This document shows, in pieces, positions 1-8,247 of a stretch of DNA of 64,000 nucleotides; positions within the stretch are counted from its first letter, which is position 1; each line of letters begins with the position of its first letter. The stretch lies in contig NZ_LMEW01000034.1 in the NCBI RefSeq assembly GCF_001426525.1, positions 326,190-390,189 of the forward strand. The letters run 5' to 3'. This stretch comes from Massilia sp. Root133. GTDB taxonomy: Bacteria > Pseudomonadota > Gammaproteobacteria > Burkholderiales > Burkholderiaceae_D. A program made the position numbers and the translations under genes. The notes under the pieces are model-generated. The model saw only the letters and a list, made by a program, of their open reading frames with translations. It had not been told where the DNA came from and ran no database searches.

Positions 1-35
1 GCGACCTAAGGCATTGATTCGACGGGATTAATTTT

Positions 36-165
36 AATATCCACAAGAAATGTGGATAACTGTGTGGACAAGCGCCTCTTGACAAGCCGGAAGCCCAGTA
101 TTGATGCGGGTTTCAACAAACTGCCCATTGAACGGGCAAAATCAAAAACCAATGAAATCAAAGAC
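36..165. repeat. Left copy of an imperfect direct repeat with DnaA-box-like sites
   Basis: This noncoding stretch is matched, in the same orientation and the same order of blocks, by 2536-2680 on the other side of the helicase gene. Shared blocks are ATATCCACAA, a TGTGGATAA-type 9-mer, CTCTTGACA, the 16-mer ATGCGGGTTTCAACAA and a short hairpin (TGCCC 122-126 with GGGCA 134-138). TGTGGATAA at 51-59 is the exact reverse complement of the consensus DnaA box TTATCCACA; 37-45 differs from it by one base, and 230-238 (outside the repeat) by one base. Whether this is a regulatory region, an RNA gene or a DnaA-binding cluster cannot be decided from sequence alone. No ORF is credible in 1-292. Confidence 0.7.
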
Positions 166-292
166 TTACTGTTGCTCGTGTTTTAAGCAAGCACTGGAAA
201 TGCGGCAAATTCCTACAAAATCGACCCAGCGTGGATAACTTTGTCACAGTGTTCCGATTCTGCCCACTTTTGCCGTCATCTTGCCGTTATTT

Positions 293-2392
293 TCATTTCC
301 AGGCGTTGCGGGCGCGTTCGCGCACCATCATCCGCACGCTGTCCGGCATGGGCTTGCGCACCTGCAACGTTTCGGCATTCGTCCAGACGCATTCCTCGAA
401 GTGCTTGAGCATGACGGGCGTGACGAAGCGCGTGCGCTGCGCATAGACGTGGCGGTCGCCCATCTGCGCCTGCTGCTTGATGAAGAAACGGTTCGGGACG
501 ATGAGGTGCAGGTGTTCCTTGGCGCGCGTCATGGCCACGTAGAGCAGGCGCCGCTCTTCCTCGATGTCCTCGGCACTGCCGGTCGCCATGTCGGACGGGA
601 TGCACCCGTCGACGACGTTCAGCACGTGCACGGCCTTCCACTCCTGCCCTTTGGACGAGTGGATCGTCGACAGGATCAGATAATCCTCGTCCAGCAGCGG
701 CGGGCCCGCGCGGTCGCTCGTCGCTTCCGGCGGGTCGAGCGTCAGTTCGGTGAGGAAGTTTTCGCGCGAGCCATAGCCGCCGGCCAGCGCCACCAGCTGG
801 TCGAGGTCGGCCGCGCGGACCGGTGCGTCGTCATGCAGGCGCTCGAGGTGCGGCAGATACCAGTCGCGGACGAGCTCGATTTCCAGCGGCCAGCGCAGGC
901 CCGTCGTGCGCAGGGTGCGGAACAGCGCGGTAAATTGCTCCCACTCCCCTTGCGCGCGTGGAGGCGCGGGAAACGCGTCGACGGCCGCAACGGGGTCGAG
1001 CGCCTCGGCCACCGCATCGAGCAGGCGGGCCGCCGTCGCCGGGCCGATTCCGGGAATCAGTTGCACGACGCGGAAGCCGGCCACGCGGCCCGCCGGATTC
1101 TGGGCGAAGCGCAGCATGGCGAGCACGTCCTTGATATGCGCCGCTTCCAGGAATTTGAGGCCGCCGAATTTCACGAACGGGATGTTGCGCCGCACGAGTT
1201 CCAACTCCAGCGCCGCGCTATGGCTGGCGGCGCGGAACAGCACGGCCTGCTGTGTCAGCTTGATGCCCGCCTCGCGCTGTTCCAGCACACGGTTGCACAC
1301 CCAGCGCGCCTGCTCGGCCTCGTCCGGGATCAGCACGAGCTGCGGCTTGCCGGTGGCGACCTTATCGGTCCACAAGGTCTTCGCGTGGCGCTCCAGCGCG
1401 GCGGCGATGACGGCGTTCGACGCGTCGAGGATGGGCTGCGTCGAGCGGTAGTTGCGGTCCAGCGTGATCAGGCGCGTGTGCTCGCCGAACTGCTTCGGGA
1501 AGTCGAGGATGTTGCGCACCGTCGCGCCGCGGAACGAATAAATGGATTGCGCATCGTCGCCGACGACCATCACGCCCCGCCCGTCCGGCTTCATGCCTTG
1601 CAGGATCGCGGCCTGCAGGCGGTTCGTGTCCTGGTATTCGTCGACGAGCACATGGTCGAACAGCGCGCCCAGTTCCGGACCGAGTTCCGGATCGGACGCC
1701 ATCTCGGCCCAGAACAGCAGCAGGTCGTCGTAGTCGAGGACGTTCTGTTCCTGCTTGGCGTCGACGTAGGCGCCGAACAGGCGCTTGAGCTGTTCTTCCC
1801 ATTCGCTGCACCACGGGAACGTCGACTGCAGCACGTCGGCCAGCGGCTCGCGGGCATTGACGACGCGCGAGTAGATCGCGAGGCACGTGCCCTTCAGCGG
1901 AAAGCGTTTCTGGCCAGTGGAGGCGCCCAGGCCCACGTCTTGGCGCACGAGGCCCATCAAGTCTTCGGAATCGGCGCGGTCGTGGATCGTGAACGAGGCT
2001 TCCAGCCCGATCCGGCCCGCGTACTCGCGCAGCAGGCGGGCGCCGATGCTGTGGAACGTGCCGGCCCAGGGCAGGCTGCCCACCGCGGTCGACGTGCCCA
2101 GCACGCGCTGCAGCACGCCGGCGGCGCGCTGGCCCATCTCGTTGGCCGCGCGGCGCGAAAACGTCAGCAGCAGGATGCGTTGCGGATCGCTCCCGGCCAG
2201 GATCAGCTTCGCGACCCGGTGCGCCAGCGTATTCGTCTTGCCCGAGCCGGCGCCCGCGACCACCAGCAGCGGCCGGACCATCCGCGCGCCCACGTCGTGC
2301 TCGACGGCGGCGCGCTGCTCGGGATTCAGGCCGGCGAACGGATCGGCGGGTGCGGCGGGCCGGGAAACGGGGGTGGCGGTGGCGACGGACAT
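293..2392 (-). CDS. UvrD/Rep-type superfamily 1 DNA helicase
   Basis: 699-residue ATP-dependent 3'-5' helicase of the UvrD/PcrA/Rep group, expected to act in DNA repair or replication restart. The Walker A motif (GAGSGKT) lies about 50 residues from the start, after a Q-motif region (LNPEQRAAV). Downstream come the motif II-like VDEYQDTN, motif III (GDDAQSIYSFRGA), the RNYRST motif, and the C-terminal STIHSSKGQEW and LYVAMTRAK motifs, so every signature motif appears present. The start at 2392 (MSVATATP) was chosen because the 28 extra upstream residues look non-helicase, although no clear Shine-Dalgarno precedes it. The protein resembles the shorter Rep/UvrD-like helicases of Burkholderiales; I cannot say whether it is UvrD itself or a paralogue. 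Confidence 0.9.
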   Translation of the reverse strand: MSVATATPVSRPAAPADPFAGLNPEQRAAVEHDVGARMVRPLLVVAGAGSGKTNTLAHRVAKLILAGSDPQRILLLTFSRRAANEMGQRAAGVLQRVLGTSTAVGSLPWAGTFHSIGARLLREYAGRIGLEASFTIHDRADSEDLMGLVRQDVGLGASTGQKRFPLKGTCLAIYSRVVNAREPLADVLQSTFPWCSEWEEQLKRLFGAYVDAKQEQNVLDYDDLLLFWAEMASDPELGPELGALFDHVLVDEYQDTNRLQAAILQGMKPDGRGVMVVGDDAQSIYSFRGATVRNILDFPKQFGEHTRLITLDRNYRSTQPILDASNAVIAAALERHAKTLWTDKVATGKPQLVLIPDEAEQARWVCNRVLEQREAGIKLTQQAVLFRAASHSAALELELVRRNIPFVKFGGLKFLEAAHIKDVLAMLRFAQNPAGRVAGFRVVQLIPGIGPATAARLLDAVAEALDPVAAVDAFPAPPRAQGEWEQFTALFRTLRTTGLRWPLEIELVRDWYLPHLERLHDDAPVRAADLDQLVALAGGYGSRENFLTELTLDPPEATSDRAGPPLLDEDYLILSTIHSSKGQEWKAVHVLNVVDGCIPSDMATGSAEDIEEERRLLYVAMTRAKEHLHLIVPNRFFIKQQAQMGDRHVYAQRTRFVTPVMLKHFEECVWTNAETLQVRKPMPDSVRMMVRERARNAWK

Positions 2393-2760
2393 GGCGGTTG
2401 AGGATAGATGCTCAACTGTACATTTGTCCAGTATCTTTATGCAAGCGCAGATAGCAATGTCGCAAACCAGCGTCAACGGGCGCGGACGCTCACGGCCCCT
2501 GCCCGCCTCGCTTGCCTCTTCAACAAGGCTTGATCAGATATCCACAAAAACTGTGTATAAGGTTGTGGAAAAACACCCTCTTGACATGCCAAAACCAAGC
2601 AGGAATGCGGGTTTCAACAATTTGCCCGTTGTGTGGGCAAAACTCAACCTTCACAAAATCAATGAGTTACCAGGACAAGTGACGCACGAATCGAAAAAAT
2701 AAGCAACATGCAGTCGAGCAAGATTGTGCACAACTGTCGAGCTTGTCGCTCATCGCACCC
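2393..2760. other. Noncoding interval between helicase and small ORF
   Basis: This 368-bp gap holds the second repeat copy (2536-2680) and no credible gene. Base composition is clearly more AT-rich than the flanking genes. Part of it must act as promoter and leader for the leftward helicase gene, but I see no convincing -35/-10 pair in that orientation. Confidence 0.5.
2536..2680. repeat. Right copy of the repeat flanking the helicase gene
   Basis: Second copy of the 36-165 repeat. It contains ATATCCACA (2538-2546), TGTGTATAA (2552-2560, reverse complement TTATACACA, a known DnaA-box variant), TTGTGGAAA, CTCTTGACA (2578-2586), the conserved ATGCGGGTTTCAACAA block (2605-2620) and a hairpin TTTGCCC (2621-2627) / GGGCAAA (2635-2641). 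The hairpin is kept while its loop and flanks differ from the left copy, which suggests that the structure is under selection. Confidence 0.7.
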
Positions 2761-2979
2761 TTACCTGCACCAGGAGCGCCTGCGCCCCGGCTCCGTCAGC
2801 ACGCGTTCGATGACGTCGTTGCCGACGTTCTGCGAACGCAGGTATTCCACGGCCGACATCGTATTGCTGCGCTGCTGGAGCGCAATACCCAGGTCGACGA
2901 TATCCTTCTGGTCGGTATCGCGCCGCTGGTAAGGGACGGACAACTGACCGTCTTCGAGCTCGAGGGTGTCTTGGTTCAT
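2761..2979 (-). CDS. Conserved-looking small hypothetical protein
   Basis: 72-residue soluble protein with no signal peptide or membrane segment. The start at 2979 has an AGGA ribosome site about 7 bases upstream, better than the longer reading from 3051, whose first 24 residues look non-coding. The sequence has an acidic N-terminus (NQDTLELED), a helical middle (DIVDLGIALQQRS, SAVEYLRSQNVGNDVIERVL) and a basic tail ending RRRSWCR. I do not recognise a family. Similar short proteins with an Ile/Leu-rich helix and basic tail occur as orphan genes in Oxalobacteraceae, but that is recollection rather than a search result. Confidence 0.6.
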   Translation of the reverse strand: MNQDTLELEDGQLSVPYQRRDTDQKDIVDLGIALQQRSNTMSAVEYLRSQNVGNDVIERVLTEPGRRRSWCR

Positions 2980-3179
2980 CGCAGTTCCTGACTTTGATGG
3001 ATTGAAGGGATTGCTGCCTAACGAGTATTTCCCACCTTTGGCCAAAGTCAAGATTAATTTTTATCCAATGTGGCATCCGTTTGTGAATTCCTCATGACAA
3101 ACCCCCGCCGCATGCGCGCGCCGCGCCGTTTTCGCTGCGCCTAGAATGGCCTCGTCGATCCAACCACCACGAGGACTCC

Positions 3180-3356
3180 ATGAGCGCAATGCCCGATCCC
3201 GACCTGAAACCCGGCGACGAAGCCGAACCCGGCACGCCAGGCGCCGGCGAAGACCTGTGCGAAACCTGCGGCGGCAGCGGCAAGCTGGCCGACGGCAAGA
3301 CCTGTCCCGAATGCGAAGGCACGGGACGCGTGATGCGGGGCATCGGCGGCGGCTGA
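3180..3356 (+). CDS. Small protein with DnaJ-type cysteine motifs
   Basis: 58-residue ORF preceded by a good ribosome site (GAGGACTCC then ATG). Residues about 27-50 contain two CxxCxGxG-like units (CETCGGSG and CPECEGTG), the zinc-binding repeat of the DnaJ cysteine-rich region, here alone without a J domain. A single pair of such motifs can bind one zinc ion. The N-terminal half is Pro/Glu/Gly-rich and probably disordered. It could be a small zinc-ribbon chaperone accessory or a standalone zinc protein; nothing in the context decides this. The gene ends 50 bp before the chromate transporter pair. Confidence 0.65.
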   Translation: MSAMPDPDLKPGDEAEPGTPGAGEDLCETCGGSGKLADGKTCPECEGTGRVMRGIGGG

Positions 3357-3406
3357 CAGCCCCCCCCACATGGACAGGATGCCGGGCGCGGCGCGATAAT
3401 CGGTGC

Positions 3407-4012
3407 ATGAATGCCCCGCCCAGCTCCCCGCCGTCCGGCACGTCCGCACCGTCCGCAAGCGCCAACCGCCCCCGCTCCCTCGCCGACCTGTTCATTTCCT
3501 TCACCTTGCTGGCCCTGCAGGGGTTCGGCGGCGTGCTGGCCATCGTCCAGCGTGAAATCGTCGACCGCAAGCGCTGGCTGACCCAGGAAGAATTCATCGA
3601 AGACTGGGCCGTCGCCCAGATCATGCCCGGACCGAACGTCGTCAACCTGTCGCTGATGATCGGCGGCCGCCATTTCGGCGTCGCCGGCGCGCTCGCCGCA
3701 CTGGCCGGCTTGCTGACCGTGCCCCTGATCCTCGTCATCGGGCTGGCCGTGCTGCACGACCGCTTCGCCGACAACCCTGTCGTCGCCGGCGCACTGCACG
3801 GCATGGCCGCCGTCTGTGCCGGCCTGATCGGCGCGGCCGGCCTGCGCCTGGCCAGCGCGCTGAAGAAAAGCCCGATGCCCCTGTCCTGGTGCCTGGCCAT
3901 CGCGGCGGCCGGCTTCATCCTCGTCGCGTTCCTCAAATGTCCGCTCCCCTGGGTGCTGTTCGGCCTCGGCGGCCTGGGCTGCGTCCTCACGTACCGCCGG
4001 CTCGCAACATGA
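3407..4012 (+). CDS. chrA: Chromate transporter, first half-size subunit (CHR domain)
   Basis: 201-residue inner-membrane protein of the CHR family, which exports chromate. It is a single CHR domain, so it should work with the next gene as a pair of short-chain ChrA subunits. Family features seen are the N-terminal GFGGVLAIVQREIV region, WLTQEEFIEDWAVAQIMPGPN and then several hydrophobic helices. ATG 3407 was chosen over upstream codons because the conserved family start (about 20 residues before LADLFISF) fits it; the ribosome site is weak. Its stop overlaps the next start as ATGA, indicating translational coupling. Confidence 0.9.
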   Translation: MNAPPSSPPSGTSAPSASANRPRSLADLFISFTLLALQGFGGVLAIVQREIVDRKRWLTQEEFIEDWAVAQIMPGPNVVNLSLMIGGRHFGVAGALAALAGLLTVPLILVIGLAVLHDRFADNPVVAGALHGMAAVCAGLIGAAGLRLASALKKSPMPLSWCLAIAAAGFILVAFLKCPLPWVLFGLGGLGCVLTYRRLAT

Positions 4013-4656
4013 CGGCGCCCCTGCACCTCACGCTGGACTGGGCCGACTGGCTCGACTTGCTCGGCCACTTCCTCCAGATGTCGCTGATGTCGGTCGGCGG
4101 GGCCATCTCGACGTCGTCCGAGATGCACCGCTTCCTCGTCGAGCAGCACCACTGGCTGACCCAGGAACAGTTCAACCAGTCCATCGCGCTGGCGCAAGCC
4201 GCCCCGGGGCCGAACGTCCTGTTCGTCGCCCTGATGGGGTGGTACGTCGGCATGAACGCCGGCAGCACGGCGGCCGCTCTGTTCGGCGTGCTCGTGACGA
4301 TGGTCGGCATCATGACGCCGTCCACCATCATCACCTACACGGCCGCCCGCTGGGGCCACCGCAACCGCGACCTGCGCGCCGTCCGGGCCTTCAAGCAGGG
4401 CATGGCGCCCATCGTGATCGCGCTGCTGCTGTCCACCGCCTGGATCATGGCCAGTTCCGCCGGCGCCGGTGTCAGTGCCGGCGCCAGTGTCAGTGCCGGT
4501 GCCGGCGCAGCTGCCCCGATCGCGTCCGCCGTCCTGGCGAACTGGCCCCTGTGGCTCGCCGCGATCGTCAGCGGCCTGATCATCTGGCGCACGCGCATCC
4601 ATCTGCTGTGGCTGCTCGCGGCCGGCGCCGTGCTGGGGGCGCTCGGGCTGATCTGA
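4009..4656 (+). CDS. chrA: Chromate transporter, second half-size subunit (CHR domain)
   Basis: 215-residue partner of the preceding gene, overlapping it by 4 bp. It has the equivalent CHR signature (SVGGAISTSSEM, WLTQEQFNQSIALAQAAPGPN) followed by four or so transmembrane stretches. Between residues about 150 and 165 there is a low-complexity Gly/Ala/Ser/Val run (repeats of VSAGA) encoded by near-tandem GCCGGTGTCAGT units, which is not typical of the family and looks like slippage expansion in an inter-helix loop. The half-size antiparallel pair model is known for this family; function on chromate here is by homology. Confidence 0.88.
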   Translation: MTAPLHLTLDWADWLDLLGHFLQMSLMSVGGAISTSSEMHRFLVEQHHWLTQEQFNQSIALAQAAPGPNVLFVALMGWYVGMNAGSTAAALFGVLVTMVGIMTPSTIITYTAARWGHRNRDLRAVRAFKQGMAPIVIALLLSTAWIMASSAGAGVSAGASVSAGAGAAAPIASAVLANWPLWLAAIVSGLIIWRTRIHLLWLLAAGAVLGALGLI

Positions 4657-4730
4657 AGCGCAGTAGCGGCCCGCCTGCGGACCGGGCATACTTGCGCTTT
4701 CGATCAGCCAACCATCCGATGGACCGAGCC

Positions 4731-5573
4731 ATGCCCGAACTCCTCAGCGAACACGTTTGTTTCGACGGCGTCCAGCGCTTCTATAAATACGATTCCGCCG
4801 CCATCGGCCTGCCGATGCGTTTTTCCGTGTACCTCCCTCCCGGCGCGCACGGCAAGCGCCTGCCCGTCCTGTTCTACCTCGCCGGCCTGACGTGCACCGA
4901 AGAGACCTTCATGATCAAGGCCGGCGCCCAGCGCGTGGCGGCGCAGGAAGGCCTGATCCTGGTCGCGCCCGACACGAGCCCGCGCGGCGCCGGCGTGCCG
5001 GGCGAGACCGACAGCTGGGACTTCGGCGCCGGCGCCGGTTTCTATGTGGATGCCACCCGCGAACCGTGGTCGACCCACTACCGCATGTACAGCCACATCC
5101 TCGAACTGCGCGCGCTGGTGCTCGCCACCTTGCCGGCCGATCCGGCGCGCGTGGGTATCTTCGGCCACTCCATGGGCGGCCACGGCGCGCTGATGCTGGC
5201 GCTGCGCAACCCCGACCTGTTCCGCTCCGTGTCGGCCTTCGCCCCCATCGCCGCGCCGTCCCGCTGCCCGTGGGGCGAAAAGGCGTTCGGCGGCTATCTC
5301 GGCACCGATCGCGACGCGTGGCGCGTCTACGATGCGACCGAGCTGATGGCCTGCGCCGACGCCCCGCCCTTCCCCAAGGGGATCCTGATCGACCAGGGCC
5401 TGGGCGACAAGTTCCTGGCCGAACAGCTGTACCCGGAGGCGTTCGAGGAAGCCTGCCGCGCCGTCGGCCAGCCGCTCGAACTGCGCCGCCACCCCGGTTA
5501 CGACCACGGCTATTACTTCATCTCCACCTTCGTCGAGGACCACTTGCGCTTCCACCGGCGCAACCTCGGCTGA
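4731..5573 (+). CDS. fghA: S-formylglutathione hydrolase
   Basis: 280-residue alpha/beta hydrolase that hydrolyses S-formylglutathione to formate and glutathione in formaldehyde detoxification. The nucleophile is Ser147 in GHSMGG, with Asp226 (LGDKF) and His259 (HPGYDHG) completing the triad. The LTCTEETFMIKAGAQR segment and SWDFGAGAGFYVDAT are characteristic of the FrmB/FghA family. The start at 4731 (MPELLSEHVCF) matches the usual N-terminus; an in-frame ATG at 4719 would add four residues. The usual glutathione-dependent formaldehyde dehydrogenase partner is not adjacent. The formate produced could feed the formate dehydrogenase encoded at 57-64 kb, an inference only. Confidence 0.94.
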   Translation: MPELLSEHVCFDGVQRFYKYDSAAIGLPMRFSVYLPPGAHGKRLPVLFYLAGLTCTEETFMIKAGAQRVAAQEGLILVAPDTSPRGAGVPGETDSWDFGAGAGFYVDATREPWSTHYRMYSHILELRALVLATLPADPARVGIFGHSMGGHGALMLALRNPDLFRSVSAFAPIAAPSRCPWGEKAFGGYLGTDRDAWRVYDATELMACADAPPFPKGILIDQGLGDKFLAEQLYPEAFEEACRAVGQPLELRRHPGYDHGYYFISTFVEDHLRFHRRNLG

Positions 5574-5702
5574 CGCCCGCATCCGCCCCGGTCCACACAC
5601 TGTCGTTGACCGGGGCGGTTGCGCAAGAATTCCCCGCTTTCGTTCGCCTGCTGTCCTGCCTCAAAGGTCCGACCCGGCCCCCGCGCACGGTACGAGACGA
5701 CG

Positions 5703-5733
5703 CTTGCAAACCCGATTCGACCGCCCTATAAAT
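5703..5733 (+). promoter_or_regulatory. Putative sigma-32 (RpoH) heat-shock promoter
   Basis: CTTGCAAA (5703-5710) and CCCTATAAAT (5724-5733) separated by 13 bp closely resemble the RpoH consensus CTTGAAA, 11-16 bp, CCCCATNT. It lies 55 bp upstream of the Hsp20 start codon, which fits a heat-shock gene. Confidence 0.6.
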
Positions 5734-5788
5734 GGTGTTGCGGCGCCCTGCGCGCCGCGGGACATCATTCTTGAAAGGGAGGTCTATC

Positions 5789-6256
5789 ATGAACCTGATC
5801 AGAAGAGGCACGACGCCGCTTTCCACATTCCGTCCCGGCGCCATGGAAGACCAGTTCGGACGCATGGTCGAGAACATGTTCCAGGACTTCTTCGCGCCGC
5901 TCGCCCAGGGGCGCTGGGCCGGCGAGGACGTCGGCATGCCGCGCCTGGACGTCAGCGAGACGGACAAGACCTTCGAGGTGAAGGCCGAGCTGCCGGGCGT
6001 CAAGAAGGAGGACGTGCACGTCTCGATCGACGGCCAGCGCATCACCATCGAGGGCGAGTGCCAGCAGGCAAACGAACAGCGCCAGGGTGAACAGGTGGTG
6101 TATTCTGAGCGCTCGACGCGCAAGTACCAGCGCAGCTTCACGCTGCCCTCCGAAGTCGACGATGCCAGCGCGCAGGCGCGGCTCGAGGACGGCGTCCTGA
6201 TGCTCTCGCTGCCCAAGAAACAGGGCGGCACGGCGCGCCAGCTGACGATCCAGTAG
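5789..6256 (+). CDS. Hsp20/alpha-crystallin small heat-shock protein
   Basis: 155-residue ATP-independent holdase. The alpha-crystallin domain spans roughly residues 45-145: PRLDVSETDKTFEVKAELPG, KKEDVHVSIDGQRITIEGE, and the strand RSFTLPSEVD...ARLEDGVLMLSLPK that carries the conserved GVL motif. The N-terminal arm contains the MEDQFGRMVENMFQDFF segment typical of bacterial class A proteins. The ribosome site GGGAGG is 9 bases before the ATG. A probable sigma-32 promoter is at 5703-5733. It is the first gene of a four-gene rightward stress cluster, although about 114 bp separates it from the next gene. Confidence 0.95.
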   Translation: MNLIRRGTTPLSTFRPGAMEDQFGRMVENMFQDFFAPLAQGRWAGEDVGMPRLDVSETDKTFEVKAELPGVKKEDVHVSIDGQRITIEGECQQANEQRQGEQVVYSERSTRKYQRSFTLPSEVDDASAQARLEDGVLMLSLPKKQGGTARQLTIQ

Positions 6257-6370
6257 GGTCGATGAGCCGCACGGCGCGGCTCGCGAGCGGACGGCCTGCG
6301 GGCCGCCCGCGACCGCGCTCACGCCGTGCCCGGTTCGAGATCAGGGAAGGACTCTGAAAGCGTGCGCATC

Positions 6371-7090
6371 ATGGCCGACATCCGTCATTTCAAGAATCGC
6401 ACCGAAGCGGGCCGGCTGCTGGCGCAGCGGCTCGCCGCCTATACCCGGCATCCGGACGCCATCGTGCTGGCACTCCCGCGCGGCGGCGTCCCGGTCGGGT
6501 TCGCCGTCGCACAGCGGCTCGGCATCGCGCTCGACGTCCTGCTCGTGCGCAAGCTCGGCATGCCACGCCACGAGGAATTCGCAATGGGCGCCGTGGGCAG
6601 CGGCGGCGTCCGCGTGCTCCAGCCCGGCGTGCCCGGCCTGATGGGCGTCACCGCGCAGGACGTGGAAGCGGTGACGGCGCGCGAGCTGGCCGAACTGCAG
6701 CGGCGCGAGCGCGCCTACCGCGGCGGCCGGCCGCCGCTCGACCTCGCCGGACGCAGCGCGATCCTCGTCGACGACGGCGTCGCCACGGGTTCCACGATGC
6801 TGGCCGCCATCGAAGTGGCGCGCCGGCTGGGTCCGCGCGAGCTGGTGCTGGCAATCCCCGTCGCGCCGCCCGACACGGCGGCCGCGCTCGAGGCACGCGT
6901 CGACGAACTCGTCTGCCTGTCGACCCCGCCCCACTTCCGCGCCGTCGGCCAGTGGTACGGCGCCTTCGAACAGACCAGCGACGAGGAAGTGCAGGATTTG
7001 CTGGCCACCGCCTGGCATGACGAGGCGGCGGCCAGGGCCAGACCAACCGGAGGAGCCAATCATGAAAAACACGACGGACACAGGCTATGA
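6371..7090 (+). CDS. Phosphoribosyltransferase-domain protein
   Basis: 239-residue type I phosphoribosyltransferase-fold protein of the COG1926 kind. The PRPP-binding loop is visible as AILVDDGVATGSTM (residues about 130-143), preceded by LALPRGGVPVG and the DVLLVRKLGMP strand. The C-terminal tail (after FEQTSDEEVQDLL) is charged and probably flexible. GTG at 6362 in the same frame is an alternative start with a GGAAGGA site upstream; ATG 6371 is taken as the more usual. The 3' end overlaps the next gene by 29 bp. Family members are often linked or fused to erythromycin-esterase homologues, as found two genes downstream; the substrate is unknown. Confidence 0.85.
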   Translation: MADIRHFKNRTEAGRLLAQRLAAYTRHPDAIVLALPRGGVPVGFAVAQRLGIALDVLLVRKLGMPRHEEFAMGAVGSGGVRVLQPGVPGLMGVTAQDVEAVTARELAELQRRERAYRGGRPPLDLAGRSAILVDDGVATGSTMLAAIEVARRLGPRELVLAIPVAPPDTAAALEARVDELVCLSTPPHFRAVGQWYGAFEQTSDEEVQDLLATAWHDEAAARARPTGGANHEKHDGHRL

Positions 7091-8240
7091 AATCGCGAAG
7101 TGGATCGGCGGTGCCGCTGCCGGCGCGCTGCTGATGTACATGCTCGACCCGGACCGCGGCGGGGCGCGGCGCGCGCAATCGGCCGCGGCCGTGCGCAATG
7201 CGGGCGCGCGCACGTCCAGCGCGCTGGGCAACGTCTGGCGCGGCGCGGGCGAACGCATCGGCGCCGCCGGCGACGAGCTGCGCGACCGCGCGGCCGGCAT
7301 GGCAGACGGTGCCGGAGCCAGGTCGGGCTCGGCGCTGGAGCGCATGGGGCACGCGGCGAGCGAAGCGTTCGACGCCGGCATCGACAGGGCGAAGGACGCA
7401 CTGGCCAAGGCAGGCGACGCCGTCGGCGGCGGCATGGACAAGGCGCGGCATGCGCTGGGCAGTGCGGCCGACGGGGACGGACATGCAGTCGGCAACGGCA
7501 TGGACAAGGCCCGCGCCATGGCGCATGACGTCCGCACCCGTGTGCGCGATACCCTGCAGGCGGGCCCGGGCGGCGAATGGACACCCACCGCGCGCAATTC
7601 CGCCCTGGCCGGCGGCGGCCTGCTGGCCCTGTATGCGCTGAGCCGGCGTTCGCCGCTGGCATGGATGCTGGGCCTGGCCGGCGCCGCGCTGCTGGCCAGG
7701 GGCGCCACCAACCAGCCGCTGCTGGGCATGCTGCGCGGCCGCGGCATCGGCATGGACCAGACCATCGACTTCAGCAAGGCGATCCATATCGACGCCGCGC
7801 CTGAAGACGTCTACGACCTGTGGACCCATTACGAGAACTTCCCGCACTTCATGTCCCACGTCGTCGAGGTGCGCGACCTCGGCCGCGGCCGCTCGCACTG
7901 GGTCGTGCGCGGCCCCGGCGGCAGCGAGTTCGAATGGAATGCCGTGCTCACCGAGCAGACCCGGCCGCACCGCCTGGCGTGGCGCAGCGAAGCGGGCGCC
8001 GACATCCCGCAGAGCGGCTCCATCGAGTTCGAGCCGCATCGCGGCGGCACCCGCGTCACCGTGCACATGTCGTACACGCCGCCGGCGGGCGTCGTCGGCC
8101 ACGGTCTCGCGACCCTGCTCGGGTCCGATCCGAAGTCGCAGATGGACGACGACCTCGCGCGCATGAAGGCGTTCATCGAACGGGGCGCCGTGCCGCGCGA
8201 TGCCGCGCGTCCGCGCACCAGCAGCCGCTGGCTGCACTGA
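7062..8240 (+). CDS. Membrane-anchored SRPBCC (cyclase/dehydrase-like) protein
   Basis: 392-residue protein with GGAGGAGCC upstream of its ATG. Residues about 12-28 form a short Gly/Ala-rich helix (WIGGAAAGALLMYML) reminiscent of a glycine zipper. About 140 residues of alanine-rich amphipathic sequence follow, with repeated GGMDKARHA / GNGMDKARA units, then a hydrophobic pair of segments (LLALYAL, WMLGLAGAALLARG). The C-terminal 150 residues form an SRPBCC fold (IDFSKAIHIDAAPEDVYDLWTHYENFP, followed by the SHWVVRGPGG strand). This is the layout of COG5637 predicted membrane proteins. The ligand is unknown. It overlaps the phosphoribosyltransferase gene and is followed 7 bp later by the esterase homologue, so the three are almost certainly cotranscribed. 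Confidence 0.8.
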   Translation: MKNTTDTGYEIAKWIGGAAAGALLMYMLDPDRGGARRAQSAAAVRNAGARTSSALGNVWRGAGERIGAAGDELRDRAAGMADGAGARSGSALERMGHAASEAFDAGIDRAKDALAKAGDAVGGGMDKARHALGSAADGDGHAVGNGMDKARAMAHDVRTRVRDTLQAGPGGEWTPTARNSALAGGGLLALYALSRRSPLAWMLGLAGAALLARGATNQPLLGMLRGRGIGMDQTIDFSKAIHIDAAPEDVYDLWTHYENFPHFMSHVVEVRDLGRGRSHWVVRGPGGSEFEWNAVLTEQTRPHRLAWRSEAGADIPQSGSIEFEPHRGGTRVTVHMSYTPPAGVVGHGLATLLGSDPKSQMDDDLARMKAFIERGAVPRDAARPRTSSRWLH

Positions 8241-8247
8241 GGTGGTC

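Noticed and set aside
79..105. TTGACA in both repeat copies as a sigma-70 promoter
   Set aside because: The expected -10 positions hold GC-containing hexamers with no TATAAT likeness, so the conserved TTGACA is not convincing as a promoter.
281..2401. 706-codon open frame on the plus strand opposite the helicase gene
   Set aside because: It is the antisense reflection of a GC-rich coding sequence, rich in Arg/His/Ala with no domain; the minus-strand frame has every helicase motif.
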